Source: Anas platyrhynchos
Lineage: Eukaryota; Chordata; Aves; Anseriformes; Anatidae
Direction: 5' to 3'
Length of the DNA: 64,000 nucleotides
Assembly: GCF_047663525.1 (NCBI RefSeq)
Contig: NC_092621.1
Location: 81,148,501 to 81,212,500 of the forward strand
The notes under the pieces were generated by a model. That model saw nothing but the letters and a program-made list of their open reading frames with translations, had not been told where the DNA came from and searched no databases. This document shows positions 60,535 to 64,000 of this stretch, piece by piece. The position numbers were made by a program, and so were the translations under genes. Every line of letters begins with the position of its first letter. The stretch's first letter is position 1.

Positions 60535-62084
60535 GATCTTTGGCTTTAGAAATTGTCCTAGTTTGGATGTGGGAAACACTATATAAAATAATGGATTTGG
60601 TTTTTAAATCTAGAGTAAGTACTGTAAAACAATTTATCCTTCTACAGTCCACAAATGCAAGACATGCAGAGTACATGTAGGGATACTAAAATACTATATC
60701 AGCATCACTGTAGTAGACAATAAATGTCTCATATGGATCAATGCTTTACAAATGCAAGCAAGTTGATGGGGCAGTTGATATACAGCAGGTATCACAGTTC
60801 CTCTTAGATTTGCTGTGGTATTACCACTAGTACCTCATAAATACAAATTTATGAATGTGTGCATTACTAAAAAAAAATATGTAGCATTTCATCAGAATGA
60901 CTAGGGGAATAAGAAAGTATAATCTTTTTTTCACTTAGCAGCATATATTGACGTTAAAGGATTTAGGTTTTTAGATGACAAACCAATTCTTACTATTTTG
61001 ACATTAATAAAATGCTGCCACATACATACTACGACTTACCAAACAAGACTTTATAAAGACAGCTTTGTAAATGCTCCACAGTCAAATAATAAGCAACTAT
61101 TTCTTACACACAGTGTAAGGAAGCGTTTAGCACACTTACTGGAGGAAGCGTTCCCAAACAGTGTACTACATACAGTATAGGTTGCTAAAGCCACTTTTTA
61201 GAGCTAAAAGCTCAAAATGGTTTCATAAGGCTTCCTTGGAGGAAGGCTTCCTTTGGTAGATTTAAACCAGTAACACCATTTCAGTTTACAAGCACTTCAC
61301 ATTTAGAGTGCATGATTAACTCGGGGCAGGCACCTACTGTTCCTTCAACTTCCCCCCCTCCACCCACTGAATATGACTTGTCTCACCTTGAGTGCTCACC
61401 ATGCTCAGAGGCAGGGAAGTAGCTTACAGGTAAGGATGACTTTACTATTCTGTACCCCAAAAGCACTCTATGAAATTGGTACACGTAACTTGTGCATTTT
61501 CTTTGCTCGGTCCCGGACAGCCACGTTACAATGCAGCTTCTCTTGTACTCCCTGCACCCCAGATCCATGAGGATGTGGCGAACCTCAGTGGAGTCTTTCT
61601 GAACTCAGGCAGAACTACTTACCTGGCCAAAGTTTGCTGCAGAATTTGGGCATAAGTAATATCAAGGGTGTCACTAAAAAAACTTTGTTATACTGTTTCA
61701 AAGTTGCGCACACGTCCCTTCCTTCAATCATAAAAAAGGAAGAAAATAATGCATACGTGGCAGTGGGGTGTTACATTACCCATCAGGTAGTAGGCAAAGC
61801 TGTTAGAATATCACTGAAGTAATGCAAATGGAAAAGATTTCTACAAAATCTTATTTGCCTCCAGTGTTTAATAACGTTTACAAACACATAGACATTCTAC
61901 ATAACAAAAGCTTTATGGAAATAGTTTTATAGTATATCCCCTTTTTAGGACTAACAGTCCTTGCATTTTCTTTCCAAAAGCTGACCTTCTATTATTTAGC
62001 AAAAGAACCAGAAAAGTAGATGCAACAAATTTTAAGCATGCCTTTTACAGACCACCCATGTTTAGGCACTTCAGTCTATGGTGC

Positions 62085-62120
62085 ACAAAAAGAATGCAAT
62101 ATTTCTGTACACTGTTTATT
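62085..62120 (-). terminator. possible proximal poly(A) site, minus strand
   Basis: Minus-strand AATAAA (complement of 62115-62120) is followed by CAGTGTACAG and then TTCTTTTTGTG, a U/GU-rich downstream element. If the 3' UTR reading is right, this would give a shorter transcript isoform. Confidence 0.35.
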
Positions 62121-62165
62121 ATTTGTAATAATTGCACCTAGGTATTATCCACACTGACTTTAAAC

Positions 62166-62210
62166 AAAAAAAAAAAAAAGGAAAAAAGAAAAGGAAAGGA
62201 AGAAAAAAGC
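62166..62210. repeat. A/G-rich low-complexity tract
   Basis: A13 followed by AAAGG-type units. Confidence 0.85.
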
Positions 62211-64000
62211 CAACAAAACCTCAAATACTCTTCAGCTTTTCCAACTTGTGCTGCACTCTCCTGTCCGTAAGTCCCAACGAACCCCTAATGCACACAGCAA
62301 ATGCAATAATTTTTGACGCAGGTGATGCAACACTGGTCAGGAGGTCTATGTAATGCAACTGTCATCTAACACCACCTTCAGTGTGAAGCATGCCAATCAT
62401 AACACTTACAAAGCTCTAACTATAAAAATCACCTTGTATCAGTAATTTAGCAGAAGTAGGAAGCTAAAACATACATGAATAATACCAGAGCCTTGTCCAT
62501 TTGGCAAATACTGAAATGAAGGATGGGGAGTCCTCTGCTTTGAGGTTTGTTGTAGTGTAGGCAGTATTATGTGCTTTTCTCTTAAAGACTCTTAACAAAG
62601 CAACAGCACTGAATTTATGTCTGGTCCCAGCAAGAGAGACATTAAAGTATTTACAACTTGGAGGATGTTCCTTGTGCAATCTGTAACAAGTTTATCTATG
62701 AGATTTTTTAGGCTTAGATTATTTGACAGCATGTTTACATTAATATTTGCTCACATAAATGGAATGACTGAAACATCAGACAAAGTTTCCTAAGATCACT
62801 ATTACAAAATATTGCTCCATGTATTCTTCCTAGAAAACCTTACATACTAAGAACATGTAGAGTGTTAACAACAGGACACAGGAATGACTGAAGACAGGGA
62901 AAACTAAAAGCGTCTGTTAACATGTCATGACATGGGGGTGAACCGTATTTTATGAAGTAAAATTTTTGGAGTGTTTTTTGTTGTCCTAGCTTTTTATCAA
63001 AAATACTTTAAATATGCATTCTTGAACATTAAAATAGACATGGGAAGCAGAATTTGATTTGTGAATAAAGTGAGCAAAGGAAAAGAGAACAAAGGCTGAC
63101 TTCAGCAGAAGATATTTTAAGCCAGGTTTAAAAAAAAAAAAGCTTATCAGCATAATAAAATAAATAAAAATGGCCTACTACTAAGGAGTTTCTAAAAAGC
63201 TACTTGTAAAACCTAGTTGTTTTTTGTTTGTTTGTTTTAATATCAGAGTCACAAGGATAATATATTGAAATACTGCAAACCTGGACTTCCTCCCTTATTC
63301 TGGATTGATGTTGTGATAACGTGAAAAGTTTGGTATTTACAGGTGGATTCCACAAATCAATATAAAACCGCGTATGTGTTAGCACTCCAGCCTGGACAAC
63401 GAGTTTTTTAAAAAAATTGAGTATAGAAGTATTTGACTTCTAGTTGCAGGCAATGGTATTAATGACAAATGAGAAGATGTTCCATAGTAACAGGATTAAA
63501 AATAATTTCCATTAAAAATGCCACTGAAACCGAAGTAATAAAAACACATATAGAGTGGCATGCAAAACAGTGTGCAGCACAGCATAACTTTGTAGGCAAT
63601 CCACAGAGAGAAACCTGAAAAAGTTCAGCATATACAGACTTCAATAACAGCAACCTTTAAATAACATGCTGGTCTCACTATCTCTTCCAGAGTGAAAACT
63701 CTTCTGTCTGGTATTGAGAATGATTACATTCTCAATTAGATACACCGTTGATTTTAGTACGTGCACTGCCAAAGACACAAAGCATGGCAGAGCTTTCAAG
63801 AAATCACTCTGCAGCACAGACTGATTACTCTGCATCAGCTTGTTCAACTAGATCAGGTATTTGGTTTCAATACTTGTTGTCTAGATGCTCTTTGGAGCAA
63901 CTAATAGTGAGGTCAAAATATTGTTCTTAAATTATCATTTGGGATTTAGGACTTGGGCTGCAGGTACTGGAAAAAAGTCTTGTTTACTCATAACGGTAAA

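Larger units (their letters stand above)
60510..64000 (-). other. putative 3' UTR of a minus-strand gene (partial)
   Basis: This 3.5 kb upstream of the minus-strand poly(A) site is AT-rich, free of CR1, and has no long frame. On the minus strand it carries UGUAAAUA Pumilio-type elements (complements of 62648-62655 and 63334-63341) and a second, proximal poly(A) arrangement near 62090-62120. These are features of long vertebrate 3' UTRs. The coding region would lie beyond the right edge; the gene is not identified. It could equally be intergenic DNA with chance signals. Confidence 0.35.

Noticed and set aside
1..64000. CRISPR arrays, tRNA or rRNA genes, operons
   Set aside because: No repeat-spacer pattern, no tRNA B-box/T-loop arrangement and no rRNA core sequence was seen. 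The sequence is vertebrate in character.

Overview
This 64 kb window looks like vertebrate nuclear DNA, most likely from a bird. The best evidence is a set of CR1-type LINE 3' ends in both orientations. They carry the usual CR1 tail wording (a 'ttggaagggacc...atcatc.agtccaac' type block and terminal 'attctatgat' repeats), and one older block still reads as CR1 reverse transcriptase. Together with AT-rich unique sequence, long A/T-rich microsatellites and very few recent insertions, this fits an avian genome. The species cannot be named from sequence alone. No bacterial, plasmid or phage organisation is present.

No protein-coding gene can be supported. The many short open frames are what random AT-rich DNA gives, and the longest ones are translations of simple repeats. 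The window is best read as a long intergenic or intronic desert (about 1-60,500), followed by what may be the 3' untranslated region of a minus-strand gene whose body lies beyond 64,000. A good poly(A) site at about 60,510 and a second at about 62,100, both minus strand, support that. The gene itself is not identified.

Layout. 1-6,200 is unique AT-rich DNA with an A-rich tract at 2.2 kb. 6,270-8,750 holds three stretches that look like conserved non-coding (enhancer-like) DNA, with a back-to-back SOX-like pair and a block of retained CpGs. 8.8-23.8 kb is mostly unremarkable; it has an 18-bp palindrome around a kappaB-like core (12.25 kb), one CR1 tail (15.8 kb) and a long AATAA pentanucleotide array (17.7 kb). 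23.9-24.4 kb looks like a solitary LTR on the minus strand. 24.95-25.27 kb is a GAAA/GAAAAA polypurine array. 25.6-31 kb has three minus-strand CR1 tails. 37.4-38.55 kb has a small CpG-enriched patch with an X-box-like motif and a downstream AATAAA, a possible non-coding transcription unit. A plus-strand CR1 tail lies at 41.3 kb and a T17/G17 block at 43.0 kb. 46.14-46.47 kb is 66 uninterrupted units of GAAGG. 49.5-49.8 kb is a homeodomain-site-rich element with a 13-bp-arm inverted repeat. The rest holds another CR1 tail (51.3 kb), a GAGAAA array (54.7 kb), a CA/GT hairpin running into G18 (55.6 kb), a CR1 reverse-transcriptase relic (56.6 kb), G21 (57.2 kb) and a GC-rich patch with two YY1-like cores (58.1 kb).

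No discrete new biological system is evident. The most useful leads are the putative regulatory elements, the minus-strand 3' UTR, and the striking placement of all large polypurine and poly(G) tracts on the same strand.
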